Part shown: in pieces, positions 9,427-17,508 of the stretch | Layout: every line of letters begins with the position of its first letter | How positions within the stretch are numbered: position 1 is the first letter of the stretch | Assembly: GCA_946185835.1 (NCBI GenBank) | Contig: CAMHKW010000005.1 | Coordinates: 20,150 to 84,149 of the forward strand | Direction of reading: 5' to 3' | Origin: an uncultured Bacteroidales bacterium | GTDB taxonomy: Bacteria > Bacteroidota > Bacteroidia > Bacteroidales > Paludibacteraceae | DNA: 64,000 bases | Position numbers and translations under genes: made by a program | Notes under the pieces: model-generated | The model's input: the letters and a program-made list of their open reading frames with translations, nothing else | Databases searched by the model: none | Told to the model about the DNA's origin: nothing

Positions 9427-9460
9427 TTTTCTAAATTTCTTATTCAAAAATCGTTCCATT

Positions 9461-9491
9461 TTTGCCGTATTAGATAATTTTCTTATCTTTG
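9461..9491 (+). promoter_or_regulatory. Promoter of clpP-clpX
   Basis: TTTG at 9461-9464 and TATCTTTG at 9484-9491, spacing 19 bp, fit the Bacteroidales consensus. Transcription would start near 9498, giving a leader of about 78 nt. Confidence 0.7.
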
Positions 9492-9504
9492 CAGGCTCTA
9501 AAGC

Positions 9505-9550
9505 TTTAGATACTATAGAAACTCTGTATGCTATAGAAACTTTAGATACC
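9505..9550. repeat. CTATAGAAACT repeat in the clpP leader
   Basis: The 11-mer CTATAGAAACT occurs at 9513-9523 and 9531-9541 (period 18), flanked on both sides by TTTAGATAC. Related CTATAG repeats stand before rluD (12549-12592) and before the Fur-type gene (54776-54812). Confidence 0.65.
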
Positions 9551-9575
9551 CCTAACCATTTAACAACCACATCTC

Positions 9576-10247
9576 ATGAACGATTTTCTAAAATTTGCCA
9601 AGTCAGAAGGACTCAACACCATGCATGTTGAGCAAGTAATGCAGCAGTCGTATCCGCGTATGAGCGGGTATATCTCACCCAGTATCCTCGAGGAGCGTCA
9701 GCTCAACGTCACTCAGATGGATGTGTTCTCGCGTCTGATGATGGACCGCATCATCTTCCTTGGAACGGAGGTCAACGACTACACAGCCAACGTCATACAA
9801 GCCCAGCTATTGTATCTCGACTCAGCCGAGCCGGGCAAAGATATCTCTATCTACCTCAACACCCCGGGCGGGTCGGTATATGCCGGTCTGGGCATCTACG
9901 ACACCATGCAGTTTATCTCGTCCGACGTGGCTACTATATGCACCGGCATGGCAGCCTCGATGGGCTCGGTGCTGCTGGTGGCCGGTACCAAAGGCAAACG
10001 TGCCGCACTGCCACACAGCCGCGTGATGATGCACCAGCCGATGGGAGGAATACAAGGACAGGCAAGCGACATCGAAATCACGGCACGAGAGATACTCAAA
10101 CTCAAGCAAGAGCTCTATCAGATTATCTCTAACCACTCAGGACAGACTGTAGAGAAGATAACAGCCGATGCCGACCGCGACTACTGGATGACAGCACAGG
10201 AAGCTCTCGCTTACGGAATGATAGACAAAGTATATTCAAAGAAGTAA
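9576..10247 (+). CDS. clpP: ATP-dependent Clp protease, proteolytic subunit ClpP
   Basis: 223 aa, slightly longer than the usual 195-210. The serine protease triad is visible as Ser128 (GMAASMG), His153 (VMMHQPMGG) and Asp202 (ADRDYW). It forms the tetradecameric chamber that degrades substrates unfolded by ClpX. It overlaps clpX by one base (TAATG), so the two are co-transcribed and probably translationally coupled. In many Bacteroidales the trigger factor gene precedes clpP; here the upstream neighbour is the divergent porX. Start chosen at the ATG downstream of the leader repeat, since no earlier in-frame start lies after the promoter. Confidence 0.97.
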   Translation: MNDFLKFAKSEGLNTMHVEQVMQQSYPRMSGYISPSILEERQLNVTQMDVFSRLMMDRIIFLGTEVNDYTANVIQAQLLYLDSAEPGKDISIYLNTPGGSVYAGLGIYDTMQFISSDVATICTGMAASMGSVLLVAGTKGKRAALPHSRVMMHQPMGGIQGQASDIEITAREILKLKQELYQIISNHSGQTVEKITADADRDYWMTAQEALAYGMIDKVYSKK

Positions 10248-11470
10248 TGCCAAGAAAGAATAAACCCCATTGCGCTTTCTGCGGTCGTGAAGACGTCTTT
10301 CTGATGAACGGCTTGGAGAGCGATGTATATATATGTCCCGACTGCGTGAAAGAGGCACAGAAAGTAGTCGAGATGATGCAACCCGTAGCGCAAGCCAATG
10401 GCGACAAGTCGGCACTGAAAGGCTTGAACCTAAAGACGCTGCCGCGTCCGCACGACATCAAAGCCTACCTCGACCAATATGTCATCGGGCAGGATGAAGC
10501 CAAGCGCACCTTGTCGGTGGCGGTATACAACCACTACAAACGTCTGTTGCAGCCAGCCGACGACAACGAGGTGGAGATAGAGAAGTCGAACATCATCATC
10601 GTCGGTCCGACAGGTACGGGTAAGACGTTGCTCGCCCGCTCGATAGCCAAGATGCTCGAGGTGCCCTTCGCCATGGTCGACGCCACCGTGCTGACACAAG
10701 CCGGCTATGTGGGCGAAGATGTCGAGTCGCTGCTCTCGCGACTGCTGCAGGCGTGCGACTACGACGTCGACCGTGCACAGACAGGCATCGTCTTCATCGA
10801 CGAGATCGACAAGATAGCACGCAAAGGCGACAACCCCAGCATCACACGCGACGTGAGCGGAGAAGGTGTGCAACAGGCACTCCTCAAACTGCTCGAAGGC
10901 TCGATAGTCAACGTACCACCACAAGGCGGCAGAAAACACCCGGAGCAGGAGTTTATACACGTCGACACCACCAAGATACTATTCATCTGCGGCGGCGCCT
11001 TCGACGGCATCGACCGACAGATAGCATTGCGACTGAATAAGAAAGTGGTGGGATTCTCGGCTACCGAGCAGCGTCAGAGCTCGCCCGACAAACAACTTGA
11101 GGACATGTACCAATACGTGTCGCCGCAAGACCTGCGCTCCTTCGGACTCATTCCCGAGATAGTGGGTCGACTGCCGGTCATCACCTACCTGCAACCACTC
11201 GGACGGGAGGCTCTGAGAAACATACTGACAGAGCCTAAGAACGCTATCGTCAAGCAGTATCAGAAGCTGCTCATGATGGACGGCATACAGCTCGACTTCG
11301 ACGACGACGCTCTCGACTATGTGGTCGACAAAGCCCTCGAGTACAAACTCGGAGCACGCGGACTGCGCAGCCTGATGGAGACGGTGATGAAAGAGGTGCT
11401 CTTCGACGCACCCTCACAAAAAGAAAAGACGTTCCGCGTCACACGCGAATACGCCAAACAAAGGATTTAG
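10247..11470 (+). CDS. clpX: ClpX AAA+ unfoldase
   Basis: 407 aa. The N-terminal zinc-binding domain has Cys9, Cys12, Cys30 and Cys33. The AAA+ module has Walker A GPTGTGKT at 120-127, the pore loop GYVG, Walker B IVFIDEID and a sensor/arginine-finger region, followed by the C-terminal small domain. It recognises and unfolds substrates for ClpP. It follows clpP with a TAATG overlap and ends 49 bp before the convergent rluD stop. The gap holds only a short period-8 repeat and no clear terminator. Confidence 0.97.
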   Translation: MPRKNKPHCAFCGREDVFLMNGLESDVYICPDCVKEAQKVVEMMQPVAQANGDKSALKGLNLKTLPRPHDIKAYLDQYVIGQDEAKRTLSVAVYNHYKRLLQPADDNEVEIEKSNIIIVGPTGTGKTLLARSIAKMLEVPFAMVDATVLTQAGYVGEDVESLLSRLLQACDYDVDRAQTGIVFIDEIDKIARKGDNPSITRDVSGEGVQQALLKLLEGSIVNVPPQGGRKHPEQEFIHVDTTKILFICGGAFDGIDRQIALRLNKKVVGFSATEQRQSSPDKQLEDMYQYVSPQDLRSFGLIPEIVGRLPVITYLQPLGREALRNILTEPKNAIVKQYQKLLMMDGIQLDFDDDALDYVVDKALEYKLGARGLRSLMETVMKEVLFDAPSQKEKTFRVTREYAKQRI

Positions 11471-11472
11471 AT

Positions 11473-11517
11473 TTTCCGGAGTTTCGGAGTTCCGGTATTC
11501 CGGCATTCCGAAGTTTC
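11473..11517. repeat. Period-8 repeat between clpX and rluD 3' ends
   Basis: Five or six octamers of the TTCCGGAG/TTCCGGTA type fill the gap between two convergent genes. Same family as 7192-7266. Confidence 0.7.
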
Positions 11518-11518
11518 T

Positions 11519-12529
11519 TTATTGAGCTATCGTGCGCCACTTGTCTATCAGGGCGCTGAAGTCGGGTGCCCATGGCGAGTCGAAGAACATGTGCTCGCCG
11601 CTGACGGGGTGAACGAATCCTAAGGTCTTGGCATGCAATGCCTGCCGCGGACATATCTTCAAGCAGTTCTCTACGAACTGCTTGTATTTTTGTGTGCGTT
11701 CGCCTCGTAGTATCTCGCACCCTCCGTATTTCTCGTCGCCGAAGAGCGGATGTCCGATATGTCGCATGTGTACGCGTATCTGGTGCGTGCGTCCGGTCTC
11801 GAGCTTGCACTCTACCAACGTGACGAACCTAAGGTTCTCGAGTACGTGATAGTGGGTGATGGCAGGTTTGGCAAGGGGGTTGTCTTCGATGTCCCACACG
11901 CGGTAGATGGTGCGGTCGCGGTTGTCGCGCGCCAAGGCTCCTTCGATGGTGCCGTCAGCCTCGTCGAACCTGCCCCATACCAAAGCGTTATAGGTGCGCG
12001 AGGTGGTGTGCTCGAAAAACTGCAACGCCAATGCCGCCTTCGCCTGTGGCGTCTTGGCGATGAGTAGCAGACCACTCGTGTCTTTGTCGATACGGTGTAC
12101 CAGTCCGATGTCGGGGTTGTTGATGTCGAAGTCGGCATCGTGGCGGAAGTAATAAGCTAAGGCGTTGAGCAACGTGCCCGTCCAGTTGCCGTGTCCGGGG
12201 TGCACCACCAAACCCGCAGGCTTGTTGACCACCATCAGCGAGCTGTCTTCGTAAACGATGTCAAGAGGTATGTCCTCAGGCTCGATATGTCCGTCGAAAG
12301 GCTCGTGGTCGAGCATGACGACGATGACGTCGCCGGGCTTGACCTTGTAGTTGCTGCTCACCGGACGGTCTGCCACCCACACATGACCCGCATCGGCAGC
12401 ATGCTGAATACGGCTGCGCGACGTCTGAGGGATATGCTCGGCAAGGTAACGGTCGATACGCAGAGGTGCCTGACCACGATCGACGACCTGGCGCCAGCGC
12501 TCGAATAACTCATCGGTGTCAGGGGACAT
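11519..12529 (-). CDS. rluD: RluD-type 23S rRNA pseudouridine synthase
   Basis: 336 aa, normal for the RluA/RluC/RluD family. An S4 RNA-binding domain is at about residues 22-75 and the catalytic domain follows. Catalytic Asp148 sits in HRIDKDTSGLLL, and KLETGRTHQIRVHM is the second family motif. It isomerises uridines in the helix 69 region of 23S rRNA if it is the true RluD; paralogue identity within the family is less certain than the chemistry. It follows the PASTA gene with a 54-bp gap in the same direction, an arrangement I recall from other Bacteroidales, where ddl often comes next. No ddl is present here. Confidence 0.9.
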   Translation of the reverse strand: MSPDTDELFERWRQVVDRGQAPLRIDRYLAEHIPQTSRSRIQHAADAGHVWVADRPVSSNYKVKPGDVIVVMLDHEPFDGHIEPEDIPLDIVYEDSSLMVVNKPAGLVVHPGHGNWTGTLLNALAYYFRHDADFDINNPDIGLVHRIDKDTSGLLLIAKTPQAKAALALQFFEHTTSRTYNALVWGRFDEADGTIEGALARDNRDRTIYRVWDIEDNPLAKPAITHYHVLENLRFVTLVECKLETGRTHQIRVHMRHIGHPLFGDEKYGGCEILRGERTQKYKQFVENCLKICPRQALHAKTLGFVHPVSGEHMFFDSPWAPDFSALIDKWRTIAQ

Positions 12530-12548
12530 AGGACGGATTGGTTTTGTT

Positions 12549-12592
12549 TAGATGCTATAGGTTTTCTATATGCTATAGACTCTTTAGAAGAA
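12549..12592. repeat. GCTATAG-type repeat before rluD
   Basis: Degenerate GATGCTATAG / TATGCTATAG copies starting 19 bp upstream of the rluD start and running into the last codons of the PASTA gene. It resembles the repeats in the clpP and Fur-type leaders. Confidence 0.6.
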
Positions 12593-13387
12593 GTCTTCTT
12601 CGGTGTTTTGCTGCTCGATATGTTTGTTGGTGTCAGTCGAGAGGTATAGTGTCACACTCGAGCCGAGTTGCACCCATTTGCCGGCTTCGGGCTGTTGGTG
12701 GTAGACGTACTGCTCTTTGTCGGTCTGAGCCTCTTGGTTGATGGCGCCCACCACCAGCGAGTTCTTGAGTATGGTGCGACGTGCATCTTCTAACGTCATG
12801 CCGTGAAGCTGAGGTACATACACCGTCTCTTCGCTTTCAGCATTCTGACCTACCACTAACACCACGGTCGAGCCTATCGGTAGCTTCTGCTGAGGCTGTA
12901 TAGGCTCGTCGTCGAGGGTGACGTCGAGCACCAGTCCGTTATATTCCGAGGGCTGATATATCACCTCGCTCACTTCGATACCGAGCGAGCGCAGTGTGGC
13001 CTCTGCCTGCCGATACGAGATGTCGTGAAGGTCGGGTATAGAAACGGTAGGTACCATGCGCGAGTTCATCACTACGTATACGGCTCTGCCTGCCTTCGTC
13101 GATGCCATAGCGGGCGGGTTCTGCTCGATGATAGTGCCGAGCGGCACAGCGCTGTTGTAGGTAGAGTCCACCACCTGCATGCCTAACTCACAGCTGCTCA
13201 GGTGAACACGAGCCTCTTCAACGTACATGCCGGTGACATCGGGTACCACTACCTCCTCACCGTGGTGAGTGTAGTCGCGAAGCCAATAGTTGGCTGCTAT
13301 CACTATGCCAACGACTACCACGACGGCAAGTAGCAGCATCTTCAAAACAAAAGCGAAGTTACTATTCCAGAAAGTGCGAAAATCCAT
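12584..13387 (-). CDS. PASTA-domain membrane protein
   Basis: 267 aa. A short cytoplasmic N-terminus is followed by one transmembrane helix at about residues 12-32 and then three PASTA domains, recognisable by VPDVTGMYVEEAR, IPDLHDISYRQAE and VPQLHGMTLEDAR, each ending in a (V/L)G(S/T)xVxLxVS-like strand. PASTA domains bind peptidoglycan or related fragments in kinases and PBPs. No kinase or transpeptidase domain is present, so this is a stand-alone periplasmic PASTA protein. It shares a divergent promoter region with the outer-membrane gene at 13540. Confidence 0.88.
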   Translation of the reverse strand: MDFRTFWNSNFAFVLKMLLLAVVVVVGIVIAANYWLRDYTHHGEEVVVPDVTGMYVEEARVHLSSCELGMQVVDSTYNSAVPLGTIIEQNPPAMASTKAGRAVYVVMNSRMVPTVSIPDLHDISYRQAEATLRSLGIEVSEVIYQPSEYNGLVLDVTLDDEPIQPQQKLPIGSTVVLVVGQNAESEETVYVPQLHGMTLEDARRTILKNSLVVGAINQEAQTDKEQYVYHQQPEAGKWVQLGSSVTLYLSTDTNKHIEQQNTEEDFF

Positions 13388-13407
13388 GGGCGTGTGTTTT
13401 TTTTTGG

Positions 13408-13463
13408 TCTAGAAGCTCTAGATAGTCTAGATAGTCTAGAAGCTCTAGAAGCTCTATATAGTT
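13408..13463. repeat. Period-9 tandem repeat (CTCTAGAAG type)
   Basis: Six or so copies of CTCTAGAAG / GTCTAGATA in the leader of the PASTA gene, starting 20 bp upstream of its ATG. Confidence 0.75.
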
Positions 13464-13476
13464 ATATAAATCGCGG

Positions 13477-13507
13477 CAAAGTTACGATTTTAATTTTGTA
13501 ATACAAA
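13477..13507 (-). promoter_or_regulatory. Promoter of the PASTA gene
   Basis: On the minus strand, TTTG (13507-13504) and TAACTTTG (13484-13477) with 19-bp spacing. It overlaps the divergent promoter at 13495-13524. Confidence 0.65.
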
Positions 13508-13524
13508 AAAAAATCGTAATTTTG
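13495..13524 (+). promoter_or_regulatory. Promoter of the OMP-TPR-CotH operon
   Basis: TTTG at 13495-13498 and TAATTTTG at 13517-13524, spacing 18 bp. The TTG inside this -7 box is therefore not the gene start. The -33 element lies inside the span of the opposing promoter, so both cannot be occupied at once. Confidence 0.65.
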
Positions 13525-13539
13525 CACGTTTTATACGTC

Positions 13540-14448
13540 ATGCCGATGCGTCATCATCAGTTTATATTAACCATCTTTTTCATAGCCTTGTTGAGTGCTA
13601 CTCGTTGCGAGGCTGTTAGTTATATCTCGTTTGACGTGAGCGGTGGTTATCCTGCCACCTTAGACCGCACGCCCAATACCCGTATCGGCATGGGCGGCAT
13701 GGGGGCTGTGGGTATGAGCTATCAGCTTCATCACGAGGCTTTCCTGTTCTCTGTAGGTTTCGACATAGCCATGATGCGCCAGTCGCTCACCCTTTCCAAC
13801 CGTTCGCTCTCGCTCTCGGCTGTCGACGACCGCGACATACCCTATACCCTTGCGCTCAGTGTCATTAGCCGGCGCGACCGTTCGACCACTACCGATCTGC
13901 GTTTCCCCGTGTTGTTCGGCGGTATGTGGCAAGGCTGGTATGTGATGGCGGGCGCGGTACCCGTGCTCAATATATGGGGCAACACCTATCAGTCGGCTAA
14001 GTACGCCACCGAGGGCATCTACGACCGCTACTACGAGCCGCTCACCGACCTGCCGCAACACGGCTTCCACGACTACGAACCCGTCAGCTCACAAGGTAAG
14101 ATACAGTTCCGTTTCGACGTCCGACTACGGGGTGAGGTAGGCTACGACTTCGCTGTCGCCTCGCCGGCGCATACTACCTCGTCGCGTCAGCACCTGCGTG
14201 TCGGGCTGTTTGCTGAGGTCGGACTGCTCGACATCTCGCCTGCCACACACGACCAAGCCTCGCTCGTGGCTACGATGCAAGGCACACAGCTCAACCTGAG
14301 GATGAACCACGCCTACAACACCACACTGCTGCAAGACTCGTGGGTCAGACAAGCTATAGTAGGTGTCAACTTCAGATATATGATACGTGTCAGATATCAG
14401 AAACGGCACAAATGCAAGTGCGATACCCAATATATGTATTTTAGGTAG
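13540..14448 (+). CDS. Outer-membrane beta-barrel-like protein, unknown function
   Basis: 302 aa from the ATG at 13540 (13546 is an alternative). A longer TTG start at 13522 is rejected because it lies in the -7 box. Signal peptide FILTIFFIALLSATRCEA, then alternating aromatic/hydrophobic strands and frequent Gly-Tyr turns, as in small Bacteroidota outer-membrane barrels (VGMSYQLHHEAFLFSVGFDIAM, FRYMIRVRYQ near the end). No specific family is recognised. The stop is 2 bp before the TPR gene and the next two genes overlap, so it is the first gene of a three-gene envelope operon. The leader would be only about 10 nt long. Confidence 0.72.
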   Translation: MPMRHHQFILTIFFIALLSATRCEAVSYISFDVSGGYPATLDRTPNTRIGMGGMGAVGMSYQLHHEAFLFSVGFDIAMMRQSLTLSNRSLSLSAVDDRDIPYTLALSVISRRDRSTTTDLRFPVLFGGMWQGWYVMAGAVPVLNIWGNTYQSAKYATEGIYDRYYEPLTDLPQHGFHDYEPVSSQGKIQFRFDVRLRGEVGYDFAVASPAHTTSSRQHLRVGLFAEVGLLDISPATHDQASLVATMQGTQLNLRMNHAYNTTLLQDSWVRQAIVGVNFRYMIRVRYQKRHKCKCDTQYMYFR

Positions 14449-14450
14449 TC

Positions 14451-15836
14451 ATGAAAAGACTGATATACATAGTCATGGTTTTGGCTCTGTCGTCGGCACT
14501 GCAGGCTCAGACCGCCGCTCAAGCCGATGCCGCCTTCTCGGCAAAAGACTACGCGAAGGCTGCTGTCGCCTATCGTCATCTTTTAGACAAAGCGCCGCAG
14601 AACCAGCTCTACCTTTACCGTTATGCACGTTGTCTGCAAGAGACCGACAGCGTCGAGCGTGCCATCGAGTACTTCCGTCTTGCGGGCGACAGATACCAGC
14701 TGCGCAACTACCACCTTGCCACGCTCTATGCCAAGACCTACCGTTTCGACCTCGCGGCAGAGACCTATCAGAGCTACCTGTCGTCGCTCACCGACGACAC
14801 CACGCGCCGCCAGGAGGTGCTACAGCAGTTGGCATACTGCCGGAAGGCGCAGCGTTATATCCGCCGCGTCGACGACATCGTGTTTGTGGATAGCATCACG
14901 CTTCCCTTCGAACAACTGCTCTCGCACCTGAGTCTGTCTGATGAGTGCGGCAGCATCGAACAGAGTGGTGCCACTACGGCTTACACCACGCAACGTCACG
15001 ACCGCCGACTGTTTGCCGACACGGTCAGTGGCAAGCAGCAGTTAGTGGGTTGCTTCGACTACGATGGCGTCGCCGACTGCGACACGCTGGCGGCACCCGT
15101 CAACGGCAACCATAACGACGCCTTCCCCTTTATGCTCACCGACGGGGTGACGCTCTATCTCGCTTCCGACCGCGAAGAAGGGCTTGGGGGATACGACATC
15201 TACATCACACGCCTTAACTCGACCACGCAACAGTGGTACGAACCCGAGAACATAGGCTTCCCTTATAACTCGGCTGCCAACGACTTCTTATACGCCGAAG
15301 ACGAGGCGCGCGGCATCGGCTATTTCGCCACCGACCGTCATGCCCCTCAGGGCTATGCCACCCTCTATAGCTTCCTTCTCAACGAGTCGAAGACCGTCGT
15401 TGGCGACGACGAGCGTGCCCGACGTTTGGCTCAGCTCGCCGACCTTAGGTTCGCCACGCCTGCCGACCTCGAGGCGCGAGACGCTGTCGCCAACGAGGTA
15501 GAGCAAGAACAGACGGAGGCAGACGAGCAACAGCTACAGCAGGTACCTGTCATAGTGCTCAACGACAGCATCGCTTACTTCTCGGCTGACGAGTTCGTGT
15601 CGAACACGGCGCGGGCTATGTTCCTGCAACTCGTGCAGCTGGATAGCAGCATATCAGAAGAACGACAGCAGTTAGACCTCGCCCGACAGCGTTATGCTCA
15701 GATGCCCGACAACGGACCGCTCAGAGCTGTCATCACCACGGCTGAGTATACGCTTGTCAATATGTACCGCGAGCGGCATACACTGCTGCTCGATATCCGC
15801 CGCGAAGAGACAACAGCCCTCAGCCAACGACAATGA
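14451..15836 (+). CDS. Periplasmic TPR / WD40-like (PD40) protein
   Basis: 461 aa. Signal peptide ending LSSALQAQ. TPR-like helices at about 22-130 (DYAKAAVAYRHLLDKAPQN, RAIEYFRLAG). PD40-like beta-propeller strands follow at about 190-320 (PFMLTDGVTLYLASDREEGLGGYDIY, then GYFATDR). The C-terminal 140 residues are charged and helical. This resembles the front part of Bacteroidota TPR-PD40-OmpA proteins (PorE-like), but the C-terminal OmpA peptidoglycan-binding domain is missing. It starts 2 bp after the barrel gene and its stop overlaps the CotH gene (ATGA). Its likely role is a scaffold for the other two products; that is inference. Confidence 0.75.
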   Translation: MKRLIYIVMVLALSSALQAQTAAQADAAFSAKDYAKAAVAYRHLLDKAPQNQLYLYRYARCLQETDSVERAIEYFRLAGDRYQLRNYHLATLYAKTYRFDLAAETYQSYLSSLTDDTTRRQEVLQQLAYCRKAQRYIRRVDDIVFVDSITLPFEQLLSHLSLSDECGSIEQSGATTAYTTQRHDRRLFADTVSGKQQLVGCFDYDGVADCDTLAAPVNGNHNDAFPFMLTDGVTLYLASDREEGLGGYDIYITRLNSTTQQWYEPENIGFPYNSAANDFLYAEDEARGIGYFATDRHAPQGYATLYSFLLNESKTVVGDDERARRLAQLADLRFATPADLEARDAVANEVEQEQTEADEQQLQQVPVIVLNDSIAYFSADEFVSNTARAMFLQLVQLDSSISEERQQLDLARQRYAQMPDNGPLRAVITTAEYTLVNMYRERHTLLLDIRREETTALSQRQ

Positions 15837-17332
15837 ACACCGCAGGTCTTCATAAGGCTCTTTGTATCGTCGGCATAGCCTTGCTGACAGCATGCGTACA
15901 CGAGGAACCTCTGATTGACGATAACCATCACAGCTCCGACACTATCCCGACAGATACCTTACCGACCGACACCATGCCGTCGGATACCATCTCACACGAC
16001 ACCTTGCAGGTAGAGACGCCCGACCAAAGGCGTAACCCGCAGTATCTGTACGACCTCGAGGCTCTGCCCGAAATCACACTCACACTCACCGAAGACGACT
16101 GGAACACCTATCTTAGCAATTTCGATGCTAACCGCGATACGCGTAAGTATGTGCCGGCGCGTTGGACTATGCGCAAGGGCAACGACGTGTGGCACCGCGA
16201 CAGCGTCGGACTCCGACCGCGAGGTAACACCTCAAGAGCGAGAGCGGAAGGAGAGTTTGGCATGCCGCATGTCGACGGCGGTGACTTCCACCACTCACAT
16301 TTCGGCGTCAAATTCACAGAATACGCAACAGGCGAACGTTTCTTCGGATCGGATAGGGTGATACTTAAGTATTTCCGCCAAGAGCCGGCATACGTTCGCG
16401 AGGTATACTGCTACGACCTGTTCCGGCGATTCGGCGTGTGGACGGCACCACGTGCCTCGTATTGCAGGCTGTGGCTGTATATCGAGGGCGACACAAAACC
16501 CGTATACCTCGGGGTATATGCCCTCATCGAAGGCGTGAGGAAAGGCTGGCTCGATGACAGACGCAAAGACGGCTACTTGCCCGACGACGACGGCAACCTG
16601 TGGAAGGCTGCATGGGGTGCCGACCTCTCGGATTTCAACATTGTGGGGACAGCTAACATGGGTGTGACAACAGAAGAGACAAATTATATATATGCCCTGA
16701 AGACCAACAAGACCAATGGTCTTGCTGCCGCACAGAAAGAGCTGTATGACTTCATGGAGCAGATGCGTCCTCTGCCCAGCGGATCGGAGCAGCTGCGCAG
16801 TTATCTGGAGCAGCATGTCGACATCGACCTCTTCCTCAGGATGATGGCAGTCAACGTGGCTGTGGGCATGTGGGACGACTATTGGATTAACAAAAACAAC
16901 TACTACTTCTATTTCGACTCTAACCACCGTTTCTACTTCATCCCCTTCGATTACGACAACACCCTCGGCACGTCAGCCTTAGGCTTGATGGACGATGCCG
17001 GCACGGCTAATCCGCTGACGTGGGGGAGTCTTGACGGCGACAGGTTGCTCTGTCGCAAGATATTCTCTATTGCCGAATACAAAGACCGCTACCGCCGCTA
17101 TCTGTTGCAGCTCTGCGACGACGACGAGCTGTTTACGGCGGCAGGTAGTGCACAGCGTATCAGGCGCTGGCAACAGATGGTGAAACCATATATCGTCAAC
17201 GATACGGGCGAAGACGGCGAGCTGTACGACGCACCGGTGTTGTGGGGCTGTACGCCGCAATATCGGCTACTCTCGCCCGATAATAACTTCTTCGACACCC
17301 GAAAGACAGCCATCTATCGCTATTGCAAGTGA
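15833..17332 (+). CDS. CotH kinase family lipoprotein
   Basis: 499 aa. Lipobox LLTAC-VH with Cys near residue 21, then a Thr/Asp/Pro-rich spacer of repeats of the type PTDTLPTDTMPSDTI. The CotH domain begins near residue 75: LTLTEDDWNTYLSNF, the arginine-containing GLRPRGNTSR, YREVYCYDLFRRFG-like helix, PVYLGVYALIEGV, then the acidic catalytic-type motif FDYDNTLG and WDDYWINKNN. CotH proteins are atypical kinases, first shown to phosphorylate spore coat protein in Bacillus; secreted versions are common in Bacteroidota. A lipidated form would act at the cell envelope. It is the last gene of the operon and ends before a shared bidirectional terminator. Confidence 0.88.
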   Translation: MNTAGLHKALCIVGIALLTACVHEEPLIDDNHHSSDTIPTDTLPTDTMPSDTISHDTLQVETPDQRRNPQYLYDLEALPEITLTLTEDDWNTYLSNFDANRDTRKYVPARWTMRKGNDVWHRDSVGLRPRGNTSRARAEGEFGMPHVDGGDFHHSHFGVKFTEYATGERFFGSDRVILKYFRQEPAYVREVYCYDLFRRFGVWTAPRASYCRLWLYIEGDTKPVYLGVYALIEGVRKGWLDDRRKDGYLPDDDGNLWKAAWGADLSDFNIVGTANMGVTTEETNYIYALKTNKTNGLAAAQKELYDFMEQMRPLPSGSEQLRSYLEQHVDIDLFLRMMAVNVAVGMWDDYWINKNNYYFYFDSNHRFYFIPFDYDNTLGTSALGLMDDAGTANPLTWGSLDGDRLLCRKIFSIAEYKDRYRRYLLQLCDDDELFTAAGSAQRIRRWQQMVKPYIVNDTGEDGELYDAPVLWGCTPQYRLLSPDNNFFDTRKTAIYRYCK

Positions 17333-17350
17333 AAGTTGCTATGGCTAATC

Positions 17351-17423
17351 GTGATCCCGTGATCTCGAAATCCCGTGATCTCGTGATTTCGAAATCTCGT
17401 GATCTCGAAATCTCGAAATCTAA
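17351..17423. repeat. Period-8 tandem repeat (TCTCGTGA / TCTCGAAA type)
   Basis: Eight to nine octamers (TCTCGAAA, TCCCGTGA, TTTCGAAA) between the convergent CotH and malQ genes. A hairpin element follows directly at 17425. Confidence 0.8.
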
Positions 17424-17424
17424 A

Positions 17425-17450
17425 CGCCGGTTACAAACCGGCGCTCCCGG
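17425..17450. repeat. REP-like hairpin, CGCCGGTT...AACCGGCG + CTCCCGG
   Basis: CGCCGGTT-ac-AAACCGGCG forms a hairpin of 8 bp and is followed by CTCCCGG. Similar elements are at 34811, 36032, 48012 and 56003. Confidence 0.7.
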
Positions 17451-17461
17451 TGACAATCCCG

Positions 17462-17497
17462 AAAAAAAAAAACGGCTCCCTTTGGAGCCGCTTTTTC
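17462..17497. terminator. Bidirectional terminator for CotH operon and malQ
   Basis: CGGCTCC (17473-17479), loop CTTT, GGAGCCG (17484-17490), flanked by an A run on the left and CTTTTT on the right, so it works on both strands between convergent genes. Confidence 0.85.
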
Positions 17498-17508
17498 GAT
17501 ATCCGTTA

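Noticed and set aside
13522..13539. TTG start giving an 18-bp longer OMP gene
   Set aside because: The TTG is part of the -7 box TAATTTTG, so it would not be transcribed.
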